Shown here piece after piece: positions 45,864-56,637 of a DNA stretch of 64,000 bases. Within the stretch, counting starts at the first letter, position 1; each line of letters opens with the position of its first letter. This stretch comes from Adiantum capillus-veneris. Lineage: Eukaryota; Streptophyta; Polypodiopsida; Polypodiales; Pteridaceae. The notes beneath the pieces were generated by a model, which worked only from the letters and a program-made list of their open reading frames with translations, searched no databases and was not told the DNA's origin. Both the position numbers and the translations under genes were made by a program. The stretch is taken from the NCBI GenBank assembly GCA_014529385.2, contig CM043946.1, positions 21,384,577 to 21,448,576 of the forward strand, read 5' to 3'.

Positions 45864-48800
45864 ATGCAATTTACAGCTTTAGATGCAGTCATTGAAGTTG
45901 GTAATATTAAAATGAATTTGCCTCTTGAAAGGACGCTCAACAATTTGGGTGAATTCATCTATGTACTGGATGAACAGCTTTCACGTAAATACAAAGTCAA
46001 CGTATCCCATCAAACACAATATGCAGGTTCACCTAGCACGACTCCCATTGCCATTGTGGATAGTCCGTCACAGGTGCAATTCGCGCAAAAGGAGTTAATA
46101 GATCTATGTACCCCTACTCGAGTTTTGCTCCCAAATAGCTTCAAAAGGAATACAAGACAAAAACTCCTACAGGCCGAAAAGAAGAGCACATTAACAAAGC
46201 TTTTAATGCAAATACAACAAGTGGAACAAGTTACAGAGATTCCAAGGTCTTACAATGGTGATCTTGTCTTAGAATTTTCACCTACCATGGGGAAGTTGCA
46301 CCATATGGATGCAATGGAGCATAAGTATGATCCTCATTTGTGGTCGAAGCAACAAATGTCCAATATAGTTTTTCTAGGTGTAGTGCATCTTAGTCATTGC
46401 ATAGGATCTCTCAAGTGCATGAATGAACAATGTGTTCGCTTAGTTAATTATCATAATCCCAATACAGGTCATTTCAACGGGTACATACAAAAGGTAACTC
46501 CACCCGGACAATATTGTAAGATTGGAGATAAGAGCCTTACATGCCACTTTTGTAAGGCAATTTCTTTCTGTATTGCAACATGTGATTTAGTATACTATGT
46601 CATGCCATCCGATGAGACCGCCACTAGAGTCATGATTCATCGTGGCACACATAGACACGATGTGCGTAGCGGCACATCCAAAATACTAACGAACAACACC
46701 AAGGTGATGGTGCAAAGGATTTTGACTGTTGACCCACACGCAGGAGCTAGGAAGGTTCAAATGTGTTTGGCAAAATAAATTATAAGTACCACACTTCTTT
46801 GCAACAACACCGACGAAGGAATTTTAGGAGAGCAACAGCTATTTGCCATCGCTGAGGAGTTGGGGCCATTGGTGAAAGATAATTGGTATGAGCATTTCCT
46901 AGATTCTTATATCGATGCAAAACTCTATGCTAAATTATTTTTTCTCTAAACACTTTGAACATTGTTAGGTGTCGAAGGTCAGTATCTATTTATGAAGAGG
47001 GGTTGACAAAGAATCTTTCGGCATTGATGCACTCCTAAAGCTGAGGCGAGACTGCACATATGACTTTTTCCATGGAAGCCGGTTTCCTGGTCAAGGTACG
47101 GAAGGGGAGAAATGTTATGTCTTCAAAATGTCCACAATTGATCCAGCATCCGGTATGGACCTGGTGAACCGAATGAGACAAGATCGGGATGGCGATCTAC
47201 GACTGTGTGGATCCAGTTTGATCACACCAGACGTGTTAACGAATGGGTGACTATGGCCTGTCATGTCTATGATCCAAGGTACATGGCGCACCTTAACAGC
47301 TTTGTGGGTTGTCTTTGAATCTCTCTAAAACAATTTGTTTGCAGCATGCAAGACCTTTTGACTATTGCAACTTGTGAAATGAAACAGGAAGACATGGAAA
47401 CGCAATGTTTGTTTTGGGAGTGCCTCAATGATGTAATGATATCATGTGGGTGTGACAGAGCTAATTTCTTTGGCTTCATGGCAGATGAAGCTCAAGCAAA
47501 TTGGAATGCAGTTCGAATTGTTTTCAATGGTGGTGACAAGACCAATACAATGAGCAGTCGAGAGCATTCTTGTCTTTCCATTGGAAGCAAAGCTTGAACC
47601 AACACACAATGAAGTATGTGGCGCAAGCTTCTCAACACACACACAAAGAAATGTGTGAGAAGTGGAGGCAAGCACCAACAGAAGAGGCTGCAGTAGCAGA
47701 GGCTCGTCTGATATGCCAATGGTGGCGTAACCGTCATTGCATAGACTGTAACATTCCATACATGGATTCATGGCTTAGTTGGTAGAAAGTTCGTATTTCA
47801 CATTGGGGTGGCATTATGATGTGCTTAGAAAGTATCTCTGATGGACCAAACACTCCACGCACAAACCTTGCGGAGAGCAAGCATGGCAGCTCGCTAGCAG
47901 AGGAGGGTTTTCATAAATGCATTTTATTATATGATGCATGTACAACCGACCTTGCAAATTCCATCTTACAGAGCACAAAGGCCATTTCATACAGCCATGG
48001 AAAACACATTGGGAAGGGTCCATCAATACAAAAGCTTGCGGAACGCCATGAAAAATGTCTGAGCCAAGTGATAAGAGCAGTGAATGAGGCTATTGAGGGC
48101 ACTCCAATGTATAAACAACCAACTCCATTGAGAGGAATAAAGAGACATCAAGGAAAAAACGCAAGCTAAATGAGGTTATCAATGTGGAAGATGATGCATC
48201 GCATAGGCCTGAGTACAACTCGGTCACCAAAGATTGCAAGAAGTGTGGAAGACCACGTAACGTCAACTTTGCAGAAGAAGGGATATCACAAACCCCAAAA
48301 CGAAGTATAGCTTCGGGTGGGTAGTATGTAGTTGAGCGCAAGGTCAATGAGGCAATGTGAGCCATACGCCAAACTCCACAAGGTAGTAGAGTCACATGTA
48401 GCGGCACGCCAAGAGAAGGACGAGGTGTGGATGCAGTATTGCAGGTTCTAACCTTGGTATACCGGCCCCATCTTTTGAAGGATATCTAAAGCGTCCGAAT
48501 GGTGTGGTGTGTCAGTGGTTTTGGTTTTGAACGGATCATGTCTTGCATTGTCATATAGTAGACCAGAACATTGAGCCGCAGCCTCAGCATCCACCACACA
48601 CTTAGCCCGTGCATGTTGGCACCAACCTATCTGAGGATGAGGTGCAAAATTGCATGAATGGGGGGTATCAAGTGGATCTCAGGAAAGAAGGAATATCTAA
48701 TGTAACGCCGGTTGTTCCTGCACAAAATATGACCAACTCTCCTTTCAAGTCAAAAGATACATCCACTCCTGAAGGCAGTGCACGAGCCACAGTGCAAGAT

Positions 48801-49262
48801 GGTATGTGTGTACGATATTGGACTTGCATTTCCGAGGACGCTCCTTGCAAGATTAGTTCAGCACTAGCGCTGAGAGCCAAGGTCGTAGAAGAGATATGTG
48901 CAGCAGATGGTGTTAATGAGGTCTTCAAAGTAGAGACCGAAAGTGAAGATAGTCATGTCGAACTGTACAAAGTTTGTATTTGCAACCATCCATCGTGCAC
49001 ATGTTTAGACTTCATGGAACGGATGTCAAAGCAAAAACCATATCTTGCATGTAAACATTTGTATTTTATTTATCTGTGTGTGCTAGGGTTAAGCCAAAAT
49101 GAGAACATGTTTATCCATCAACCAATTCTGGCAAATGCTGATATCTTCAGGGCACTGACGGACCTATCCAGGCATGGATGCATAGCATTTGTCGTTTCTC
49201 ACTTTTTTTTTGTATGCTTCACAAAATGGACAACTCTACCAGTTTCTAATTTTACCTTATGA
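45864..49262 (+). pseudogene. MULE transposase gene (GCM/WRKY-like zinc finger, DDE core, SWIM finger)
   Basis: First exon 45864-46778 (304 codons) has Cys pairs (CIGSLKCMNEQC, CHFCKAISFC) and MIHRGTHRHDV, an H-G-H-H pattern like the GCM/WRKY-type zinc domains of MULE transposases. After a TAA (46776) the same frame reads LGEQQLFAIAEELGP. Then come WIQFDHTRRVNEW and ACHVYDPRY (~47200-47280), MADEAQANWNAVRIVF (47346 ORF), CQWWRNRHCID and NLAESKHGSS (47570-48169), candidates for the D...D...E catalytic residues. 48609-49262 ends in a SWIM finger: CICNHPSCTCLDF then ACKHLYF. A frameshift near 47575 and several stops make it a pseudogene. It would cut and paste the element by its TIRs. Confidence 0.75.
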
Positions 49263-49391
49263 TGGCCACATTTTGGTACATTGATTTACATATTTTTTCA
49301 AATTTGGGAAATGGTTGTTTATTTGTCAAATCGTGAATAAAGTAATATAATATTTGCACAATGGCTATTTACCATTGCTTGAATTATTTTT

Positions 49392-49778
49392 TTGAAAGCG
49401 TCTAGTAGCTTCCGTAGCACACCTCTATTACTTTTCACGATGTCCGACTATCTTGAGAATAAAATAAAGTCTGCGTGGGATGCCATGGAAGCCATTCCCA
49501 ACGGAGAGGCATTGTATGGAGCCGATTGGTTTAGGGAGGTTCTAAAGGCAACAATCAATGTGTATCGCCTCTATCCTTGCCGCACGGAACTCAATATGCG
49601 GACCTTACTCAACTTCAACGAGAGGGGACAATTCGCTTTCTCTTGCTGGAAGAAGATTGGGCTCATCACAAAGGAGGATGAGGAGGAAATGACGCAGCAG
49701 CTAGGGAACGTGGTGAATCTTCTTTTGCCACTCGAAGGTAGCACATCTACTCCTAAAACCAGGCCTTCCAAAAGATGA
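49392..49778 (+). CDS. Small ORF at the right end of the MULE, unknown
   Basis: 128 codons, or 113 from the second ATG at 49440, which fits better because the first 16 residues look random. Contains NKIKSAWDAMEAIPNGEALY, ADWFREVLKATINVYRLYP and FAFSCWKKIGLITKEDEEEM; mixed alpha-helical character, no known domain that I recognise. The frame is intact while the neighbouring transposase is broken. It lies 260 bp inside the right TIR. It could be a third element gene or the last exon of the transposase. Confidence 0.5.
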   Translation: MKASSSFRSTPLLLFTMSDYLENKIKSAWDAMEAIPNGEALYGADWFREVLKATINVYRLYPCRTELNMRTLLNFNERGQFAFSCWKKIGLITKEDEEEMTQQLGNVVNLLLPLEGSTSTPKTRPSKR

Positions 49779-49926
49779 ACGCTTCTTGCCTATGTAATGC
49801 AAGTGCAATAAAATGTAACTTTTTATTATTAATGGATGTTCTTGTTTTAAGTACCCTTGTCTCTGTTGTTTTTTAAACAATTTGTTTAGCTCACATATCT
49901 TTGTCTATGTCTCAACCTCCCGAATA

Positions 49927-49930
<4 letters not shown>

Positions 49931-49980
<50 letters not shown>
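49931..49980. repeat. (CT)n microsatellite inside the right MULE end
   Basis: 50 bp of CT, 58 bp inside the right TIR, followed by an A/G-rich stretch with AGAGAGATAGAGATA. Confidence 0.95.
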
Positions 49981-49983
<3 letters not shown>

Positions 49984-50038
49984 GAGAGATAGAGATATGA
50001 AAAAGAGGAAAGAGTTGACAAGGAGTAAGAAAGAATCT

Positions 50039-50107
50039 TTTTAGGAATCTTCTCACCTGATTCCTAAAAAGCGCTCACCAAAAATTGCTCTCCTGGAAAT
50101 ATCCCCC
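50039..50107 (-). repeat. Right terminal inverted repeat of the MULE
   Basis: The reverse complement starts GGGGGATATTTCCAGGA, then GAGCAATTTTTGG, CTTTTTAGGAATC and GATTCCTAAAA, matching the left TIR. It is followed by TGTGATAGG (50108-50116), the second copy of the target duplication. Confidence 0.88.
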
Positions 50108-50230
50108 TGTGATAGGGCACCCTGCGACATCTGCAACGATAGTGAAGATTGCACGACCCTGCAACATCTGCAACAATAAGGAGTTTGCAACCTCCCTAGA
50201 AGGGGGCTTTCCCTTGAGAAGGGCGTCCTC

Positions 50231-50911
50231 ATGGCTACACGGGCCTCGTCCAGCGGTAAACTCAGCTTTGCTGGAGTAGTAGCAACACCACCAAAGGGGG
50301 AAAGCATCACCGGCCTCCAAGCCGAAGTCGACATACTCCGAAAGGAGAATGCTGAACTGAAACACAGGCTTGCAGCCCTCGAGGACCAGCTTGCCACAGT
50401 AGAAAGTTACAAGGAGGAAATGAAACAGATGGAAGTCAATTTTACTAAGGTGAAGGAGAAAGTCGAGACCACCCTCACAAAGGAGGTCAAAAACCAAGTA
50501 TAAGAGGTAATTTTTCGCAAGGTCGAAGATCGGGTGGCATGTATGCTACGTGAACGACAACGACAAGAGGATATCGCCCTCAATGTTCGCATTGGCGGGC
50601 TCCCAAGCAATTGGAAAGGACAAGGGGACCTTAAGTTTCACGAGTCCTTTGCCCGCATCCAATCAGTAATCCACATGGTACAGTGGGATCCAGCAACAAT
50701 CAGTTCTCTTGCACAAGAGCATCGCACCAAATATGTAATCCTCACTTTCAAAACCAAGACAGAACGGATCAAACTCCTTGAGCAATCGAGGCTTCTCAAG
50801 GACACCAAAATGTGGTTTGCAGAAGATCTCACACTCTGTCAACTTAAGCAAAAGAAGGTAGAACTCCAAAAGATGCGAGAAGCACGCTGTCGTGCTGTGA
50901 CACGTACATAG
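50231..50911 (+). pseudogene. LINE ORF1-like protein remnant
   Basis: One frame with a single TAA at 50501-50503. The N-terminal half is a coiled coil (LQAEVDILRKENAELKHRLA, LEDQLATVESYKEEMKQMEV). The second half has ALNVRIGGLPSNWKGQGD, KYVILTFKTKTERIKLLEQS, and AEDLTLCQLKQKKVELQKM, the arrangement of an RNA-binding ORF1 of L1-type LINEs (coiled coil, RRM-like, C-terminal domain). No ORF2 follows. The MULE inserted about 115 bp upstream. Confidence 0.6.
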
Positions 50912-51239
50912 TGGGAACGCATGCTACAAGATCTATCTTGTATTTTTTTAGATACATAATTATATTTCCTATAGTGTACATATGCATATTTAAGTATAAT
51001 AATAAGCCTTCTATCTCATCCTATTATTTTTCTCAAGGGTAACCTATCCTTACTTTACCATCAGAAAATACTATGGGAAAAGCATCAATAGCTCCGCCTC
51101 TTTAACTTGGGGCAAAAAGCATTGATTCTTTATTTCTACTATTTCATTATCATCTCACACCCTAGCTAAATCCTATATCTAGGGTAAACTCCAATATATA
51201 TATATTCTACGTATTTTTTATACTTTTCTTATATTTCTT
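50912..51239. other. No recognisable gene
   Basis: AT-rich sequence after the LINE remnant, with no ORF2 coding similarity. Confidence 0.5.
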
Positions 51240-51980
51240 TTTAAATAGCTACTAGGAGAGAATCAAATCCTAGTGGGACACTAGGTGGCATGATTTCAAA
51301 GATACACTTATTTTAATGCATTATTGCAAGCATGATTACAAAACTTTGTCAAGGAGCAATGTCATGCTTTCATATGGCATGAGGTGTCCTTGTGAATTAA
51401 ATGAAAGTTTAGGCTAAGGAGACCACATGAAGACTTTTGCTGCCATAAATGGATCCTATTTTGATGAATTTTTTACACAAGGTTCCAATCCGAATTGGAA
51501 AACGATTTTAAAATGCAAATCGTAGCTAATGAGCTGAAGTTTTTTCCCATATTTTTACTTTTTTATTTGGAGCCACGGTTGAGGAGATATGATCAAAATA
51601 CTGGACCCCAATCTGCCCACATCATGCAAGGGCAGCTCATTTCCAACTTTTCCAATTCCTGTTCACACTGGCTCCTCTCTTCTTGTGTAAACCCTTGGGG
51701 GTTCCCTTCACCTATAAAAGGGGACCTCTTCTTCCTTGGAAGGAACTCAAGCATTCAAGCCATTGATGAGAGGAATTCTCGAGGGAGTGAGTAGTAATGC
51801 CTAATTGTACTTAGCCATTAACATAAGCCCAAGCCTACACTTTCTCCTAGAGGGAGACTAGCCATTCTTGCAACAAGCTAAACTTGGAAGATCAACTCTA
51901 ATCAAAGAAGGTCTTGCACTTGGTGTATCAATCAAAGTGGAATTATCCACTCTTCTTCTCTCTCCCATCAATAATGGTGT
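51240..51980 (+). promoter_or_regulatory. Promoter-like, solo-LTR-like segment
   Basis: TATAAAAG at 51713-51720 in CCTATAAAAGGGGACCTC is followed by a leader rich in short C/T and A-rich phrases, ending near AATAATGGTGTCGAAGG. The layout resembles a plant LTR (U3 with TATA, R/U5) but no partner LTR is in the window, and the ends are not defined. It could also be a true gene promoter for the ORFs at 52270-52697. Confidence 0.35.
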
Positions 51981-52269
51981 CGAAGGGTTTCAAGTAAGAT
52001 ATATTCTACATTGATGTTTTCTTGATTTCTTGTTGTTTTCATTTTCATCTCTAATCCAACATATATATATATATATGTATCTAATCTCATCTCCTTAACC
52101 AAACCTATCTCTCTCATTCTTAGAAATTCATCCTCTCTAGGTTCTCTTTGCTACAGGTACATCTCTCCCCGCAGTATCCTTATTGCCTACTGGCAAGAAT
52201 AGGGCTTGGGAGGGAAACTTCTCATCTTTTCACTTCTCTTATATCTACATTTCTCACATACTATCCTAG

Positions 52270-52488
52270 ATGAATAACCCACATGATGATCATTTCTATC
52301 GCTTTCACTCTGTACGATCTATTAGAATTAACGTATGGATTAGCCGTAAAATACACTTTCAACAACGTATAGTGTTTCTGTTCAGCCTTGAAAGGCTCAA
52401 TGAAATACTTCTATCACCGGATCCCATCATACTACCTCTCATAGATTATAATTTTTCTTTTGATGTAAGCGTAGTTATCTTGCTATGA
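52270..52488 (+). CDS. Short ORF, paralogue of the next one, unknown
   Basis: 72 codons. The last 53 residues align without gaps to the following ORF with about 23 identities, including IHFQQRI/LQFQRTI, ERLN/PRLN and PIILPLIDYNFSFDV/PFILPMIRYDHSLDV. Hydrophobic, aromatic C-terminus. No family recognised. The TGA overlaps the next ATG (ATGA at 52485-52488). Confidence 0.4.
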   Translation: MNNPHDDHFYRFHSVRSIRINVWISRKIHFQQRIVFLFSLERLNEILLSPDPIILPLIDYNFSFDVSVVILL

Positions 52489-52697
52489 ACCAAGAGGATT
52501 TGTACACACAATTAATTCCAATCACTAGACAAAATATATATATTATGGTAAGCACAAAACTACAATTCCAAAGAACAATTCGTAGCCTATTTGGTCAGCC
52601 AAGATTGAATGCCATTAACTCATCCATTAACCCTTTCATATTACCCATGATACGATATGACCATAGCCTTGATGTTTTCATCTTCGTATTGTTTTGA
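52485..52697 (+). CDS. Short ORF, paralogue of the previous one, unknown
   Basis: 70 codons in a different frame from the first ORF. It shares the same length and pattern (F-Q, LF, RLN, ILP, SxDV). DNA similarity is much weaker than protein similarity, suggesting that selection on the protein once acted, or still acts, on both copies. Could also be two exons or decayed parts of one repetitive protein. Confidence 0.4.
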   Translation: MNQEDLYTQLIPITRQNIYIMVSTKLQFQRTIRSLFGQPRLNAINSSINPFILPMIRYDHSLDVFIFVLF

Positions 52698-53995
52698 CAT
52701 TCTCTTTTGCGTTCTTTCTTTGTGTGTGTGAGTGTAAGAGAGAAAGAGTGAGTCTTCTTTGATTGCACTTCTTTCCAAACCCTAGTCTTCATGGCATCTA
52801 TGGTTTAACTCCTTCATATAGTTTTTGTTGAGTTCTCTCACAAACTCTCACAGCCATAAGCCCGGTGCTTTCCTGGCAAGACCGCAAATTTCTCGACAAC
52901 ACGCAACAAGGAAATGGGCATTTTACCGCGGAGGTAAAGCCATTATTCAAGAGTTTCGGACTGCCAAACCGGCTTCCTCCTCACCCCCCTCTTCATAGGT
53001 TTTGTTCATCTTATCCTACTCCTCCTTTTTTTGGACCCTCGGTCCTTAATTGAGATATATCGCGTAGACCCCCCTCATTTTGCACAACCTGTTGTAATGT
53101 TTTTCTGTTTTCGATCCCATAGGTCATATCTGACCTCCGTGGACGATAATTCAATCTATCTATCTATCGCTCTCTCTATCTCTTCCCTCCCAACATGTTT
53201 TCTCTCTCTTTCTCTCTAGTTGCACGCCCATCCCCTGTGCGGTCTTCGGAGCTGCAGAATACACTGTCGGATGAAGGAGGGATTGCCACGTGTTCAAGGA
53301 GGGGGACCAGAATCCCTCCCCCTTTTATAATAAGTATAGATAGGTGGTGCAAAAGCCAATAGCAAATAGGCCTAGGTCTGCCTAGTGTTTTTGTCGTGCT
53401 TCATCGAGGGGCATAATCTTCTTTGATAGCTTTGAAAGCTTTGAAGAGAAAAAAAGGGAGAGATGACATGCACGTGGAGGAGAGAGAGGGAGAGAGAGGC
53501 AGAGAGAGGCACCAAGTATGTGTCAGTGATTTTGTGAGGGAAGTTCAATAAGATGGCGTGTCAGGGATCCTAGAGGTATAGGTGGCGTTGAGTTGCTCAA
53601 GGACCGAGGAGCATGGGGTGCCTTCTGTGATGATGTTGGAGGACTGGCATGTGATGTCTCTCTCTCTCAGTGACAAGTGTGTGTATCTCGTCCATCTTGC
53701 TTGGTGGTGATCAGTCCCTTTCGTTATAATTGTGGGTTGTGTGTAAGAAGGCCTTGCACGTTGTTCTGGCACTTTTGTGAGTCTGTTCACAGACCGTGCA
53801 TGTCCAGTCACTTAGTGTAGATGCATATCCTCCGGTTGCACACAGCATGATCATAAGCATTCCCATCAAAATCCATTAGAATCCTTCAAGGGAATTTTCC
53901 AGTGCATTTAGCCTATTTTCCCTATTTTTGACATTTTTCACTTATTATTTTTAAGTGACTTTTGTTGGAAAGTAGGTAGGGAAAATTGAGTAAGT
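52698..53995. other. No recognisable gene
   Basis: Contains short T/C-rich microsatellite-like stretches (53150-53218) and GA-rich stretches (53480-53510). No ORF has recognisable coding character. Confidence 0.5.
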
Positions 53996-54089
53996 TTGTA
54001 TATAAGCAAACCTAAACTAGCACTAATTGGCAAAAGAGGCAGCAGGAGCACTCGCTCAACAAGCAACTTCTTAGCAGAACCCCAAGCCC

Positions 54090-54330
54090 TAGTGTTTTTG
54101 CTACACAGCAACCACCTAGCGTTTTTGGACCAGATCATCCAACGTTTTTGCTCTTGCAGATCCCTGGCGACAGAAGACTCAACAAAAGACCTAGCGTTTT
54201 GCAGTTGCAGGCCATCCGACGACAGTAGAGCCATTTTCAGCCCTAGCGTTTTTTATTTGCAGATCAACCCCAGCGTTTTGCAGATTTACCGCGATGGAAC
54301 ATCAAGAACCACCAGCGTTTTCAATTTTCA
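54090..54330. repeat. Dispersed AGCGTTTT motif cluster in a leader-like region
   Basis: AGCGTTTT or AACGTTTTT/AGTGTTTTT variants recur about every 20-45 bp (for example CCTAGCGTTTTTGG, CCTAGCGTTTTGCAG, CCAGCGTTTTCAA). Upstream of the LTR-like end at 54880. The spacing is irregular, so it may be a worn tandem repeat. Confidence 0.45.
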
Positions 54331-54613
54331 GCCCTTAGACACCGGAGATCAAGTCCCGAATCTCGCAGATCTCACCTTCCTGCAGTAGATCCTCGCCGCA
54401 CGGCCAGTTTCCACAAGGTTTACAGTTTCAGCCCGGAAAACGCAGATTTCAGCATCTATGTTTTCAACGTGTCATCGCATCGTCGCCATCGACATAGAGT
54501 CAGAATTCATCAGATAAAGATTTGCAGATTTCAACCCTTAAAGTTTTCAGATTTCAACCCGTCTCATCGTCGTCGACATCGTCGACGGCAAGTCCAAGCA
54601 TTGTAGAGATTTG

Positions 54614-54880
54614 TGCAATCATAAGTAGACCGCTCTTGCCATAGAGTGGGGCCTTTTGAGGAGGGTTTTACAACGTCTCTGGTGTCGTATTCTCTTCTCT
54701 CTCTACCTCTCAGTCTCATACACTTGCACACACAGTGTCCATTCACTTGTTTGTGATCATTGCACGCTCTCATTAAGAACGGAAGGCTCTGCCTTCCATA
54801 AGAACTAAAAGGAACCTTGAGCACAGTTCGAAGCACTCATCTTGAGCAAAGTTCAAACATTCATTCCGTTGCACCTTACA
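54614..54880 (+). repeat. LTR end (5' copy) of a small LTR element
   Basis: 267 bp that match 55347-55613 end to end (GCAATCA... to ACCTTACA), with about 85 percent identity by eye, ending in TACA immediately before a PBS. The LTR may extend further upstream; similarity to the 3' copy stops here. Confidence 0.75.
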
Positions 54881-54881
54881 T

Positions 54882-54893
54882 TGGTATCAGAGC
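54882..54893 (+). other. Primer binding site (tRNA-Met type)
   Basis: TGGTATCAGAGC after a single T, identical in context to 3183-3194. Confidence 0.88.
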
Positions 54894-55346
54894 TTTGGTA
54901 GTGTTCTGTATCACTCAAGGAAAGAACCACAAGAATCACAATAATTTTTTTCGCTTGTTGCGGTCGCACGAACCTAAGTTCGCTTGGGCGTGTCAATTCC
55001 TAATCGTGTTTTTGAAGAGTGACATGAATCCCAGGAAAGAAGGGCTTGTCCAGCCTCCCCTTATGCCTCTCTTCACTCATTGAGAGCGGACCGTGCACTT
55101 AGCGGCCGGCCAATCGACATGAGGTGGGAAAAAGCAACCTTGGTGTGAGCGCAAGGCCGCCAACAAACACACATGCGCTCACTCAAGCCAAGCTAAGTCC
55201 AAAGAGGCAACAAGGACACATGTCAATCTCCTCCCCATGTTGCCCTCATATGGTTGACCTCTAAAGGGGTCCAATGAGAATTTAGTTTGTTTAAATAATT
55301 ATCTAGGCATTTTCAAGCCCTCTCTCATCCACTTGTACCAGTTTGA

Positions 55347-55613
55347 GCAATCAATATTAGACCACTCTCGCCAACGAGAATGGGGCCTTCGGAGGAGGGT
55401 TTTACAACGTCTTTGGTGTCCTATTCTCTTCTCTCTCTATCTCTCAGTCTCACACACTTTCATGCACAGTGTCCGTTCACTTTGTTAGTGATCATTGCAC
55501 TCTCTCATTAAGAACAGAAGGCTCTCCCTTACATAAGAACAAAAGGAACCTTGAGCACTGTACGGAGCACTCATCTTGAGAAAAGTACAACATTCATTCC
55601 GATGCACCTTACA
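55347..55613 (+). repeat. LTR end (3' copy) of a small LTR element
   Basis: Pairs with 54614-54880. Only about 450 bp of non-coding DNA separate PBS and this copy, so the element is TRIM-like or deleted. 55205-55290 (GACACATGTCA, CCAATGAGAATTTAG) resembles the U3 part of the chromovirus LTR at ~2005-2100, so the two LTR families are related. Confidence 0.7.
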
Positions 55614-56110
55614 GTTACAACTACCGAATCTAAAATATAAGTATCGCCTCCAAATGAGGGGAGAGGATGCACATGAAAAGGAAATCCTTGCCGTTGGACT
55701 TAATAAGAGCTGAGTCACACTGCATTGGTGGAATTACTGGTATTTAATAAGTTACAATATTGTGGTCACATAGCAATATTATAATATTAGCGATACCCTA
55801 GAAAATAGTAGTGCTAATGATACTTTCGATTTTCTTTGTATTAAGGAGTGATTAGGAGCACCTTTTGACTACCATGATCGAATTCAGTACTAAAATCTCT
55901 CCCACAATATAGGTGTGTTCCCTTTTCTATTTGAAGGAAAGTGAAAGAGCCCACATTTTCCCTTGCTTTTATTTAAAAAGAAAATTTGTCTCACAGAAGT
56001 CTAGTGGGAATAGAAACATCCTCTAACCTAAAATCCTAAGAGCATACACAAGAAGACTTAGAAATGTTCTCATGTAGGAAAACGGAGTCTTTTCCAGTGT
56101 TTTTCATACA
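55614..56110. other. No recognisable gene
   Basis: AT-rich flank without ORFs of note. Confidence 0.5.
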
Positions 56111-56117
56111 ATGAATA

Positions 56118-56194
56118 ACATCATGAGCTTCTGTTCGAGAGGCACCGCGTACCTAGCTAGGCATGCGGTGCCTCCTCACAGAAGCTCATAATGT
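56118..56194. other. Imperfect hairpin, ~30-bp arms
   Basis: Left arm 56118-56148 (AACATCATGAGCTTCTGT then GAGGCACCGC) pairs with right arm 56165-56194 (GCGGTGCCTC then ACAGAAGCTCATAATGTT), with a 16-nt loop. A few mismatches sit mid-arm. It could be a MITE relic or a MIR-like foldback. No known miRNA recognised. Confidence 0.6.
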
Positions 56195-56605
56195 TAAGGT
56201 AAGTCACAATGTGGGAATTATTGTGAGAATTTGTCCAAAACTTCTTGTGATCGGTAAGTGCTCAATCTTTGCCCCTGTCTAGATGAGTTGTGGTGTAGGA
56301 TGCTGTCTGTGTTTTGGGAGCTGATAGATTCTTCTTTGGTAGTTGGGTATGCCCAAAGGCTCCGTCAGAACAGAGTAGCTACAGAGATGTTCACTACCGC
56401 CATTATCAACTTGCAAAATCTTATTTCCCTGCGCTCCCTGAGGATCTTCCATACCCACCATCTACTCCCTTGGCGTGATAAGAGTTACGTTGAAGCAGGA
56501 AGATGCAATGGGAAATGCAGTGCAAGATGCAGACCTATTTCTGGGAAAAAGGCCTACGAGCTCCACACGGAATATAGACAAGGCTGGCAGTAGCGAGCAC
56601 GACCC

Positions 56606-56608
<3 letters not shown>

Positions 56609-56632
<24 letters not shown>
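56609..56632. repeat. Short (GA)n microsatellite
   Basis: Twelve GA units in non-coding DNA downstream of the PPR pseudogene. Confidence 0.95.

Positions 56633-56637
<5 letters not shown>

Larger units (their letters stand above)
23549..50107. mobile_element. Mutator-like (MULE) DNA transposon carrying a ParB-methyltransferase gene
   Basis: Terminal inverted repeats of about 69 bp lie at 23549-23617 and 50039-50107, and the 9-bp sequence TGTGATAGG flanks both ends directly (23540-23548 and 50108-50116). A 9-bp duplication is typical of Mutator-like elements. Inside are a plus-strand MULE-type transposase gene with a SWIM finger (45864-49262), a minus-strand spliced ParB/DNA-methyltransferase gene (44232 down to ~23911), and a small plus-strand ORF (49392-49778). 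Of the 26.6 kb, 16.1 kb is a later Ty3/gypsy insertion (24755-40898), so the original element was about 10.4 kb. Both large genes carry frameshifts or stops, so this copy is probably dead. Confidence 0.85.
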
